Assembly: GCA_903875055.1 (NCBI GenBank)
Contig: CAIQUX010000114.1
Coordinates: 1-33,959 of the forward strand
Length of the DNA: 33,959 nucleotides
Source: an uncultured Bacteroidota bacterium
GTDB taxonomy: Bacteria; Bacteroidota; Bacteroidia; Chitinophagales; Chitinophagaceae
Direction: 5' to 3'
Notes under the pieces: model-generated
The model's input: only the letters and a program-made list of their open reading frames with translations
Database searches by the model: none
What the model was told of the DNA's origin: nothing
Made by a program: the position numbers and the translations under genes
Part shown: positions 1 to 7,568 of the stretch, in pieces
Layout: every line of letters starts with the position of its first letter
How positions within the stretch are numbered: position 1 is the first letter of the stretch

Positions 1-12
1 ATCTGAAACACA

Positions 13-1095
13 TTGATACAAACTAAACATTTCTCTTTCCGATCCATCAGGCAATTCTTTTGCATTGTGTTGTTTTCTTATTCGTTTATTCCAGCCAGCG
101 CCCAATATTATAATTCGGCTTTCGGTAAGAACGGTCTGATTCTGAAAAGCGCTTTGCATACCATCATTCAAGGGCATACGGTAGGGACTTATGCCGATTT
201 ATGGACAGACTATTTTACGACGGACAATAAGGGTGGCAACATATTGTGGGACATCTATTCGGACATTCCTGGTGGTGTGCCTGCTTATACCTATACCCTT
301 GGTTCAAACCAATGCGGTACCTACAATAGTGAAGGTGATTGTTACAACCGTGAACATATTTGGCCTGCCAATTATTTCAACGACAATCTGCCGATGTATA
401 CGGATGTTCAAATGATATACCCTACAGATGGCTGGGTCAATAATAAACATGGCAATTTGCCCTATGGGAAAGTCAATTCAGTAGCATGGACCTCACAGAA
501 CGGCTGTAAAACCGGTTCTTCCTCCACGTATTCCGGTTCCTCTCTTGATGTTTTTGAACCGATCGATTCCTTTAAAGGTGATATAGCCCGCGTTTACTTT
601 TATATGAGCACCCGATATGAAGGCGAAGATGCCGGTTGGTTGAATTGGGAAATGGCCAATGGGGCCGAACTTACTCAGGATGCCATCACCATATTATTAG
701 CCTGGCATCATGCAGATCCCGTGAGTCAAAAGGAAATCGACAGAAACAATAACGCTTACGGAATTCAGGGAAACCGGAATCCGTTTATTGACTATCCGCA
801 ATTTGCCGATTGTATCTGGGGCACCGGCGATTGTACTAGTTTAAGTTTGAAGAATGTCGAATTGAATTCACTCTTAAAAATCTACCCGAATCCTGCGACA
901 GAAACATTTTATATAGAAGCGAATGAACATTGTACAATTTCATCCTACACCCTCTATAATCTGACCGGACAAAAAATAGCAGAAAGACTTGCTTCGAACA
1001 AATCGGTTGATATACATGAGTTACCGACAGGAACCTACATGCTGATGTTGAATACAAATAAGGGAGTTGCAAAGAAGTTACTTGTGAAAGAATAA
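13..1095 (+). CDS. Secreted endonuclease I family nuclease with T9SS sorting domain
   Basis: A 360-residue protein. After a basic start and a hydrophobic stretch ending in PASAQ (signal peptide, about residues 1-31) comes an EndA/NucM-type endonuclease I domain, about residues 50-275. It carries the NREHIWP motif, whose His is the catalytic general base of this family, and later the NKHGNLPYGKV stretch. The last 75 or so residues form a type A T9SS sorting domain (IYPNPATETFYIE ... LPTGTYMLML ... KKLLVKE). By family, it is exported through the outer membrane and cuts DNA/RNA non-specifically, probably for nutrient or phosphate scavenging. The start is the TTG at 13: an in-frame stop lies at 4-6 and no ATG precedes the nuclease domain, so a non-ATG start is needed to keep the signal peptide. 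It is followed 12 nt later by the yggS-like gene. Confidence 0.9.
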   Translation: MIQTKHFSFRSIRQFFCIVLFSYSFIPASAQYYNSAFGKNGLILKSALHTIIQGHTVGTYADLWTDYFTTDNKGGNILWDIYSDIPGGVPAYTYTLGSNQCGTYNSEGDCYNREHIWPANYFNDNLPMYTDVQMIYPTDGWVNNKHGNLPYGKVNSVAWTSQNGCKTGSSSTYSGSSLDVFEPIDSFKGDIARVYFYMSTRYEGEDAGWLNWEMANGAELTQDAITILLAWHHADPVSQKEIDRNNNAYGIQGNRNPFIDYPQFADCIWGTGDCTSLSLKNVELNSLLKIYPNPATETFYIEANEHCTISSYTLYNLTGQKIAERLASNKSVDIHELPTGTYMLMLNTNKGVAKKLLVKE

Positions 1096-1107
1096 AACCA
1101 GTTTTTC

Positions 1108-1764
1108 ATGTCCGTTTACAACGATATACTTACTGAACTTGGAAATGTCAAGCTCATCGCCGTTTCGAAAACAAAACCTATCGAGTCAATAATGACTTTA
1201 TATGACGAAGGACAACGTATGTTTGGAGAGAATAAGGTAAAGGAAATGACTGAGAAATATGAAACGCTACCTAAAGATATTGAATGGCATCTGATCGGTC
1301 ATCTGCAAACTAATAAAGTAAAATACATTGCCCCGTTCGTGAATATGATTCATGCGGTGGACAGCTTAAAACTCTTGTTTGAAATCGAAAAGCAAGCGGC
1401 TGCCTGTCGACGTACCATCAAGGTGCTACTACAGATGCATATTGCGCAGGAAGAAACTAAATTTGGTCTTGATACAAAAGAGCTAATAGAAATTCTTGAA
1501 TATTATACCACGAATCCTGACTTGTTGAAACATATCCGTATTGTCGGATTGATGGGAATGGCTACTAACACTGATAATCAGGAAATGGTTCGAAGAGAGT
1601 TCAAGGATCTTAAGAATAAATTTCTTTATGCAAAACAATCCTATCTGGTCGGCTATACCGATTTCACCGAATTGTCGATGGGTATGAGCAGCGATTACAA
1701 GATGGCTGTTGAAGTAGGAAGTACCATGGTCCGTATTGGAAGTCTGTTATTCGGAAGCAGATAA
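1108..1764 (+). CDS. yggS: YggS/PLPBP family PLP-binding protein
   Basis: 218 residues covering the single alanine-racemase-like TIM barrel of the PLP homeostasis protein family (YggS, PipY, PROSC). The PLP lysine is K21 in IAVSKTKP. Further family blocks are FGENKVKEM, WHLIGHLQTNK, GLMGMAT, FTELSMGMSSDY and the C-terminal VRIGSLLFG. By family it is a cytosolic, non-enzymatic PLP carrier that balances vitamin B6 and amino/keto-acid pools. It is slightly shorter at the N-terminus than the roughly 230-residue enterobacterial form. It starts at an ATG 12 nt after the nuclease stop, so co-transcription is likely, although the functions look unrelated. Confidence 0.95.
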   Translation: MSVYNDILTELGNVKLIAVSKTKPIESIMTLYDEGQRMFGENKVKEMTEKYETLPKDIEWHLIGHLQTNKVKYIAPFVNMIHAVDSLKLLFEIEKQAAACRRTIKVLLQMHIAQEETKFGLDTKELIEILEYYTTNPDLLKHIRIVGLMGMATNTDNQEMVRREFKDLKNKFLYAKQSYLVGYTDFTELSMGMSSDYKMAVEVGSTMVRIGSLLFGSR

Positions 1765-1800
1765 TTATTATTCTTACAATTGATACGATACCTTGTCCAA

Positions 1801-2454
1801 ATGCAAATTCCTTTTTATAAAAAGATCCTTAGTTTTCTCATTCCTATCACTCTTGAAAAGACCATAGGGAACAATATGACCGTGCTGCTGGTACAGCTCT
1901 ACTTTAACCAATTCATGTTGGTGACACCGAGAGCTATTTATTCCTATGGTATTCGTTACAATCCTTTCAGGAAGCCTTTTGCAGGTATGAAAAATGAATT
2001 AAAAGAAGTCAATAGTTTTCTGTTGTTGGGTACTGGTTTAGGCAGCGCTCTCAAAATATTGCAACAGACTTATGATTTGTATCCGGAAGCGGTTCTCGTG
2101 GACAATGATGAAGATGTATTGAATTTCAGTCAAAAGTATATGGACTTGAATATCCGTGGCCATGTGCAATGGGTTTGCAACGATGCTGTCAGTTATCTAA
2201 ATTCGGCTTCAAGAAAATTCGACCTGATCGGTGTCGATATTTTCAAGGATCTGGTACAGCCGAATTTTGTCACGACTACTTCATTCTTTGGACTATGCGC
2301 TGCTGCATTGGAAACCGATGGCACTTGCATCTTCAATATGATACTGGATGATGATAACAAGATTATTGAAATTGAAAAATCACTGACTGAACATTTCACG
2401 GAAGTGAATTTCATTCTAGACAAGGTAAATACCTATTTCATTTGTCGACTATAA
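1801..2454 (+). CDS. Spermidine-synthase-like SAM-dependent methyltransferase fold protein
   Basis: 217 residues from the ATG at 1801; a TTG at 1780 would add seven residues. The core is a Rossmann methyltransferase of the spermine/spermidine synthase superfamily: glycine-rich motif I FLLLGTGLGSAL, acidic motif II VLVDNDEDVL, a CNDAVSYL segment and the motif IV region FDLIGVDIFKD. The N-terminal beta domain usual in true spermidine synthases is reduced to about 70 residues. I therefore call the fold but not the reaction; Bacteroidota carry many such truncated paralogues of unknown substrate. It lies 36 nt after yggS on the same strand and its end converges on the OxyR-type gene. Confidence 0.75.
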   Translation: MQIPFYKKILSFLIPITLEKTIGNNMTVLLVQLYFNQFMLVTPRAIYSYGIRYNPFRKPFAGMKNELKEVNSFLLLGTGLGSALKILQQTYDLYPEAVLVDNDEDVLNFSQKYMDLNIRGHVQWVCNDAVSYLNSASRKFDLIGVDIFKDLVQPNFVTTTSFFGLCAAALETDGTCIFNMILDDDNKIIEIEKSLTEHFTEVNFILDKVNTYFICRL

Positions 2455-2497
2455 ATGCATGACAGAGAATCTTATTTCTTTTCATTTAGATCATATT

Positions 2498-3439
2498 CTA
2501 ACTGATTTGAAGAATGTTAGTCTTCTTTTTTTTGCTTCTCATTGCTTCCGGAATATTCGACACAATACTTTCTGTGAATGAAATGGCCAGTTTATTTTTG
2601 GTAAAATACTTATTTGTGACCAGACTGATTTCACGCACTGGTGTGGGATCCTTAAAATATCGAACCTGCTCCATGATCTCTTCAGGGAAATCAGCCAGAC
2701 TTAATTCGGGAATTACGGTAAGCCCTCCGTTTACATCCACCATACGCATGAGTGATAAAAGTGAACCTGAATTATAATTGAAAATATTCTGAGCTCCATA
2801 AAATTTTTGTTTGCCACAAAGATTTATCACCTGAAAACGCATACAATGCTCATCGCCAAGCGACCACATTTCGTTCACATCGATATCCTTGGGGTCAATC
2901 AGTTTATTCTTCAGGATTTTGTGACCTTTTGAGGCATACACGACGTATGGCTCGAGATACATCGGGCTTTCCTTCAGTGACTTTTCAAACAAGGGGGTAC
3001 TCAGGATACCGAAATCAATCTCCCCATCTTTCAGTTTATGAATAATCTGGTCGGTATTCATTTCAGTAATCGTGATTTCAACAGCAGGATATTTCTTGAC
3101 AAATGACTTTAAAGCCCTGGGTACAATACTTGGAGCCACAGTGGGTATGATTCCGATATTCAGCGACCCTATCAGTTCATTTTTCTGAGAAGAAATCAAT
3201 TCATCGATTTTATCACGTTCAAACAAGACTTTTTTAGCCTGGTCGATAATCATTTTACCCATATCGGTGGCGATGATAGGATGGTGGTTTCTGTCAAAGA
3301 TCTTGATACCAAGTTCCTCTTCCAGCTTCTGTATTTGCATGCTGAGTGTAGGTTGGGTAACAAAACATTTTTCTGCGGCCAAGACAAAACTTCCGTTTTT
3401 CTCAACAGCCACGATGTATTCTATTTGGGTAATAGTCAT
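2498..3439 (-). CDS. oxyR: OxyR-type LysR family peroxide regulator
   Basis: 313 residues from the ATG at 3439. The reading frame is open to 3520, but the LysR wing-helix begins right at this Met (MTITQIEYIVAVEKNGSF). The N-terminal helix-turn-helix covers about residues 1-60 (TQPTLSMQIQKLEEELG), followed by the linker helix and a periplasmic-binding-like effector domain. The effector domain contains GDEHCMRFQVINLC: two cysteines nine residues apart, the same spacing and setting as C199/C208 of Escherichia coli OxyR, which form the peroxide-sensing disulfide. I infer a working thiol switch controlling oxidative-stress genes. No catalase or peroxidase gene is beside it, so its targets lie elsewhere. 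It is divergent from the SET/ATP-grasp operon, sharing 197 nt of upstream DNA. Confidence 0.9.
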   Translation of the reverse strand: MTITQIEYIVAVEKNGSFVLAAEKCFVTQPTLSMQIQKLEEELGIKIFDRNHHPIIATDMGKMIIDQAKKVLFERDKIDELISSQKNELIGSLNIGIIPTVAPSIVPRALKSFVKKYPAVEITITEMNTDQIIHKLKDGEIDFGILSTPLFEKSLKESPMYLEPYVVYASKGHKILKNKLIDPKDIDVNEMWSLGDEHCMRFQVINLCGKQKFYGAQNIFNYNSGSLLSLMRMVDVNGGLTVIPELSLADFPEEIMEQVRYFKDPTPVREISLVTNKYFTKNKLAISFTESIVSNIPEAMRSKKKKTNILQIS

Positions 3440-3601
3440 TGAATGAATTTTAGGGGTTAAAGGTAGGAATTCAAATTCATACTGTTTATTATCGTTTCTT
3501 ATAGCGTATCTTATTGACACAAAAGGGCTGCTTTTTCTAGTGTTTGCAAACCTGATACATTTTGAGTTTTAAAAAGAATAAGGAAGTGATTAAACTTAAA
3601 T

Positions 3602-3609
3602 TACTTTTG
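3602..3609 (+). promoter_or_regulatory. Bacteroidota-type -7 element of the SET/ATP-grasp operon
   Basis: TACTTTTG matches the Bacteroidota -7 consensus TAnnTTTG exactly. It lies 27 nt before the ATG at 3637. It also argues against a TTG start at 3562, which would lie upstream of the promoter. I see no clear -33 TTG at the usual distance. Confidence 0.55.
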
Positions 3610-3636
3610 CGGTCAAAGCGCCCAAAATTAAATAGA

Positions 3637-4134
3637 ATGTCAATTATACCTAATGCTCAGCAAACCATTGCTGAGGAACAATCCGAACCTCTGTCTGAGG
3701 TTCGCACTGATGTCACTACAGGACACCGGTCATTATTTTCAAAGAAAGTATTTCACCCGGATGATGTCATCAGTCATTTTTACTGGGAAGAGGTCCGCAA
3801 CACGCCGACCTATCTGACAGTTCAGATTGGAGAAGACAGGCATGTGGAACTCCTGCCAACCTATTTGGAATGCGCCAATCATAGTTGCCACCCGAATGCT
3901 TTTTTCGATACGACCAAAAAACAACTGGTTTGTATACGACCCATTCAAGTGGCAGAAGAAATCACCTTTTTCTATCCCTCCGCAGAATGGGATATGGATC
4001 AACCCTTTGACTGTCACTGCAAAAGTGCCGAATGTATAGGACATATCGCCGGGGCTAAATATCTGTCACCAGATCAGACACAGCATTATAGGTTTACCGA
4101 TTTTATCAGACAAAAATTACATGCCTCTAACTAA
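3637..4134 (+). CDS. Stand-alone SET domain protein (putative lysine methyltransferase)
   Basis: 165 residues. The first 25 look unstructured. From about residue 26 there is a compact SET domain: an N-SET turn TGHRSLFSKKVF, the hallmark NHSCHPN at 81-87 that threads the SAM-binding pseudoknot, ITFFYP with the expected catalytic Tyr at 113, and a post-SET CHCKSAEC (C126, C128, C133) that would bind zinc together with a core cysteine. SET proteins methylate lysine side chains with SAM; no substrate is evident here. The Asp that usually precedes the Tyr (LxxDY) is replaced by Phe. It is the first gene of a four-gene operon: its TAA is directly followed by the ATG of the ligase gene. A related SET domain is fused to the third gene, so the pair may act on the same product or carrier. 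Confidence 0.85.
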   Translation: MSIIPNAQQTIAEEQSEPLSEVRTDVTTGHRSLFSKKVFHPDDVISHFYWEEVRNTPTYLTVQIGEDRHVELLPTYLECANHSCHPNAFFDTTKKQLVCIRPIQVAEEITFFYPSAEWDMDQPFDCHCKSAECIGHIAGAKYLSPDQTQHYRFTDFIRQKLHASN

Positions 4135-5226
4135 ATGGAATTTCCACAAAAAAAAGATCAATATAAGATCTGGGTGTTTGCCCCTTTTCTCGTAACTGAT
4201 GATCCGAATCTGCAATTTTATTATGATTATACTCAAAGTATAGAAGAATATAAACGTGTATTTGAGGTCTTAGACTGCGAATGGGAGTGGGTGAATATCA
4301 CCATGTCTAATTATGAAAATGAAATTGAGCGGGTTGAAAGAAATAAAGAGAAGAAAAATCTTGTCATTAACCTTTGCGACGGCGACGAAATCAATGAAGT
4401 GCCAGGTGTTTCAGTGATCCATGCTTTGACGAAACATCATCTGGCTTATACAGGTGCCGACTCCTATTTCTATGAAATCACTACCTCTAAGATTATCATG
4501 AAAAAGGCTTTCGATCTTTATCAAGTAAAAACTCCGGGCTGGATGATTTTAGATGAAATGCCTGATGAAAGCAAGCTGAAGGAAATAGGTGAACCAGCTA
4601 TTCTGAAGCCTGCCGTTTCGGCCGGAAGCATGGGGTTAAGCATAAAGAATGTGGTTAGTTCAGTAGAGGAATTGAAGGCAGTATTGCAAGACATTCAACA
4701 AGGCTATCATGGATGGCGACTTCATGAGTCAGGTCTTATCCTCGAACAATTCATTACAGGAAGGGAATTTACCACCTTTATTACGGGATCGACGACGAAC
4801 CCGGAAGAGATCAGATTCTATCAGCCGGCTGAACGTGTTTTTCATCAATCCTTACCCGACAAAGAACAATTTCTTTCCTTCGACCGGCTTTGGGAAACAT
4901 ATGACAATGAGAGTGCTATGCCTGGAGAGGACTTTTTTTATCAATATGCTGAGGTCGCTTCTTCTGAATTAGTTCTTGCCTTGAAAGACATAAGTCTTAA
5001 GGCGTTTCATGCAGTGAAAGGTATGGGTTACGCACGTCTCGATATACGGATGGATAAGGCGAGCGGTGAATTGTATGTACTCGAGATCAATGCGCAATGT
5101 GGTTTAAGTGAAGATGAAGACTATACCTCCATCGGTGCCATATTGCGTTTCAGTCATGTTACATTCGCACAATTGATTGCAGCGCTTTTGGAAGATGCCT
5201 TACGACGTCAAAAAAATACCGATTAG
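4135..5226 (+). CDS. ATP-grasp ligase, D-Ala-D-Ala-ligase-like
   Basis: 363 residues with the layout of D-alanine-D-alanine ligases: an N-terminal pre-ATP-grasp domain (about 10-110, with NLCDG at 79-83 and VIHAL, AYTGADS) and an ATP-grasp domain (about 115-350). Visible parts are the ATP-binding lysine K158 in ILKPAVSAGSMG, the flexible glycine-rich loop 163-167, LILEQFITGREF (E204, R210, E211) and the magnesium-binding GYARLD (D303) and LEINAQC (E317, N319). Such enzymes join a carboxylate, via acyl phosphate, to an amine. In true Ddl the last motif is followed by x-x-P-G; here it is x-x-C-G. Both that change and the context argue against a cell-wall role, so the substrate is probably different. 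It starts immediately after the SET gene stop and ends 3 nt before the next ligase gene. Confidence 0.88.
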   Translation: MEFPQKKDQYKIWVFAPFLVTDDPNLQFYYDYTQSIEEYKRVFEVLDCEWEWVNITMSNYENEIERVERNKEKKNLVINLCDGDEINEVPGVSVIHALTKHHLAYTGADSYFYEITTSKIIMKKAFDLYQVKTPGWMILDEMPDESKLKEIGEPAILKPAVSAGSMGLSIKNVVSSVEELKAVLQDIQQGYHGWRLHESGLILEQFITGREFTTFITGSTTNPEEIRFYQPAERVFHQSLPDKEQFLSFDRLWETYDNESAMPGEDFFYQYAEVASSELVLALKDISLKAFHAVKGMGYARLDIRMDKASGELYVLEINAQCGLSEDEDYTSIGAILRFSHVTFAQLIAALLEDALRRQKNTD

Positions 5227-5229
5227 ATT

Positions 5230-6657
5230 ATGAAAGTCTGTGTACTCCAACCTGATTATGTTACAACTGATGTGGATTATAGAAACTATGATCCGCCGCG
5301 CGACCTGTCATTATTGCTTCCGGATGATGAGGTGAAACATGTCTTCCTCAATAAGCTGACAACTTACAAACAACTGAAGGATCTTAGCATGCAACGTTTT
5401 GATATCTATGTCAATCTATGCGAGGGTTATTTGGATTGGTCCGTACCTTCCATCGATGTCATTCATTCACTTGACCGATTGAATTTGCCTTATACTGGTC
5501 CTGACGCCACCTTATATGATCCAACAAAAGTGTTGATGAAATACGTGGCCTATTGTGCCGGTATTAAAACGCCTGTTTTTATTGAATTTGATCAACAGAA
5601 AGAATTAGCTGCACAAGTAAAATCAATTGATTTTCCACTGTTTGTAAAACCAGCTAAAGCCGGTGACAGTCTGGGTGTGGATTCGCTTTCATTAGTCAAT
5701 AATGATTTCGAACTTGACTCGAAAATAAAATCATTACAAGCGGAAGGCTATCACGATATACTGATAGAGGAATATATAGCCGGACGCGAATTTACTGTGT
5801 TGGTGGCAGCAAACCCAGCTCCGGAGCAAGGGTGCACCGTTTTCAAACCGGTGGAATATGTATTCCCTTCATCGTATAAATTTAAAACCTATGCACTGAA
5901 GACGTCGGAATTACATACAGATGTAAATGTACCTTGCGACGATGAGGAACTGGAACAGCGACTTCGATCAGCTGCCGAAAAAATATTCAATACGTTTTCA
6001 GGTAAGGGGTATGCCCGTCTTGATTTCAGATTAAGCGCCGATCAGCATCTTTATTTTCTCGAGATCAATTTTACCTGTTCTGTTTTCTATGAACAAGGTT
6101 ATGAAGGCTCTGCCGATTATATTCTCCGCTATGATCCTATGGGTAAATCCGGATTTCTATCTCATATCATCGCCGAAGGTTTGGCCAGACACAAGGCAAA
6201 GCAGAAAAAGTATAGGGTGAAAGGCAACGCCATTATGGGCTATGGAATATTTGCTAATCAGTTGATACCGAAAGGGGATGTAATTTTCAAGATCGAAGAA
6301 AGTGCCCAACGTATCGTCACGAAACGACATATTCAAACTCACTGGACACCTGAACAACAAAAAGATTTCAGACACTATGCTTATCCCATTTCGGATGAAG
6401 TCTATATCCTTTGGGATGAGGATCCGCAACACTGGGCTCCGCAAAATCACAGTTGTGAACCGAATACGATTTATAATGGACTTAACCTGATTGCCTTACA
6501 GACAATTCATGAGGAAGAGGAGTTGACCCTTGATTACGCTTTATTGCTGGATGAATCCATCGGTACATTCGAATGTCATTGTGGTAGCAAACATTGCCGT
6601 AAATTGGTTGGTGGTACCTTAGGCAACTCGGTTTCAAGCAGAGAAAAGAAATTATGA
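5230..6657 (+). CDS. ATP-grasp ligase fused to a C-terminal SET domain
   Basis: 475 residues in two parts. Residues 1-320 are a Ddl-like ATP-grasp ligase: NLCEG at 62-66, IHSLDRLNLPYTGPDA, K140 in LFVKPAKAGDSLG, IEEYIAGREF (E180/E181, R186, E187), GYARLDF (D265) and LEINFTC (E278, N280). Residues about 328-463 are a SET domain: IMGYGIFANQLIPKG, NHSCEPN at 406-412, LTLDY with the catalytic Tyr at 436, and post-SET CHCGSKHC (C449, C451, C456). All catalytic signatures of both halves look intact. The fusion suggests one product or carrier is both ligated and lysine-methylated; this is inference. As in the previous gene, the residue at the Ddl proline position is cysteine. Its stop overlaps the start of the membrane gene (ATGA). 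Confidence 0.9.
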   Translation: MKVCVLQPDYVTTDVDYRNYDPPRDLSLLLPDDEVKHVFLNKLTTYKQLKDLSMQRFDIYVNLCEGYLDWSVPSIDVIHSLDRLNLPYTGPDATLYDPTKVLMKYVAYCAGIKTPVFIEFDQQKELAAQVKSIDFPLFVKPAKAGDSLGVDSLSLVNNDFELDSKIKSLQAEGYHDILIEEYIAGREFTVLVAANPAPEQGCTVFKPVEYVFPSSYKFKTYALKTSELHTDVNVPCDDEELEQRLRSAAEKIFNTFSGKGYARLDFRLSADQHLYFLEINFTCSVFYEQGYEGSADYILRYDPMGKSGFLSHIIAEGLARHKAKQKKYRVKGNAIMGYGIFANQLIPKGDVIFKIEESAQRIVTKRHIQTHWTPEQQKDFRHYAYPISDEVYILWDEDPQHWAPQNHSCEPNTIYNGLNLIALQTIHEEEELTLDYALLLDESIGTFECHCGSKHCRKLVGGTLGNSVSSREKKL

Positions 6658-7508
6658 AAGGTGCAGGTTATATAAAACAGATCATGAGTGAACACAAGCT
6701 AAAGCTTTTGGTTACCTATGTGCTCTTCACGCTTGAAATGAGTGGTGATCTCATGAAGCCATATTTTATTGGCAAAGCCGTTAATGATTTGCTCAAAGGT
6801 AGTTTTGAATCATTGATCATATTCATCGCGTTGCATTTGGGTTGGATGGCTATTGGCATGATACGGATGCGTTATGATGTGCGCACGTATACCAGCATTT
6901 ATAATGCCGTCATGCTCAAATTCCTGTCAGGTAAAACAATTAAGAGTGATATCTCAAAATTAAGTGCGCATTCGACACTCACACGTGAGCTTATCGATTT
7001 CCTGGAGTTTGATCTGGTGTATATACTGGAAGCCGTTTTTAATATTTTCGGTTCGCTGATCCTGCTTTTCTTTTACGATATCCATGTGGTGTTTGTCTGT
7101 ATGGCAATTCTTATTCCAATTTCGTTCATCAGCCGATGGTATAGCAAGCGGATGAGCAAACTGACCCATTTCAAGAATAATGAAATCGAGAAGCAAGTCG
7201 ATGCCATCAGTTCATTTGACAAGAAGGAAATTGAACGTCACTATTGGGCGCTTCGCAAATGGCATGTACGTATTGCCGATCAGCAAGCCTTCAATTTTGG
7301 CGTCATGGAGACCATCGTTGCATTGCTTATCGGACTGTCGCTTTATATTTCCACAAGACATTCGAATCTTTCTGTGAATGAGGGTGAACTAATTGGTATC
7401 TACTTCTACATCATTAAATTCAACAAAGGCCTTGAAACTATTCCGTATATACTTGAAAAATATGTGAGTCTGAAGGATATTGTAAGTCGCATCATCAGTT
7501 TTGAATGA
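6654..7508 (+). CDS. ABC transporter six-transmembrane domain protein lacking an ATPase
   Basis: 284 residues resembling the transmembrane half of type I ABC exporters and nothing else. Hydrophobic helices are visible at about 16-40, 55-72, 122-140, 143-163 and 222-240, with a last helix near 250-265, and the intracellular loop segments are typical. The chain ends after the helices (DIVSRIISFE), where an exporter would continue into its nucleotide-binding domain; no Walker A, signature or Walker B motif is present. No separate ATPase gene is in the window. It may use an ATPase encoded elsewhere, or act as a membrane anchor or non-ATP-driven carrier. Its 4-nt overlap with the ligase-SET gene ties it to that pathway, perhaps for export of the product. 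Confidence 0.8.
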   Translation: MKGAGYIKQIMSEHKLKLLVTYVLFTLEMSGDLMKPYFIGKAVNDLLKGSFESLIIFIALHLGWMAIGMIRMRYDVRTYTSIYNAVMLKFLSGKTIKSDISKLSAHSTLTRELIDFLEFDLVYILEAVFNIFGSLILLFFYDIHVVFVCMAILIPISFISRWYSKRMSKLTHFKNNEIEKQVDAISSFDKKEIERHYWALRKWHVRIADQQAFNFGVMETIVALLIGLSLYISTRHSNLSVNEGELIGIYFYIIKFNKGLETIPYILEKYVSLKDIVSRIISFE

Positions 7509-7541
7509 CATTCAAAAAAGGTTGTATCAACTCAGCAGAAC

Positions 7542-7568
7542 ATCGAACAGTTCGATAATGTCACTTTT
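7542..7568 (+). terminator. Possible weak terminator between converging genes
   Basis: ATCGAA-CAG-TTCGAT can form a 6-bp hairpin, followed 8 nt later by a run of Ts. It lies in the 59-nt gap between the end of the ABC-membrane gene and the end of the leftward cytochrome/monooxygenase gene. The stem is short and the T-run is detached, so the call is tentative. Confidence 0.3.

Noticed and set aside
4135-5226. Cell-wall D-Ala-D-Ala ligase (ddl)
   Set aside because: Context with SET genes, a second ligase paralogue, and Cys in place of the conserved Pro after the Mg-binding Asn.
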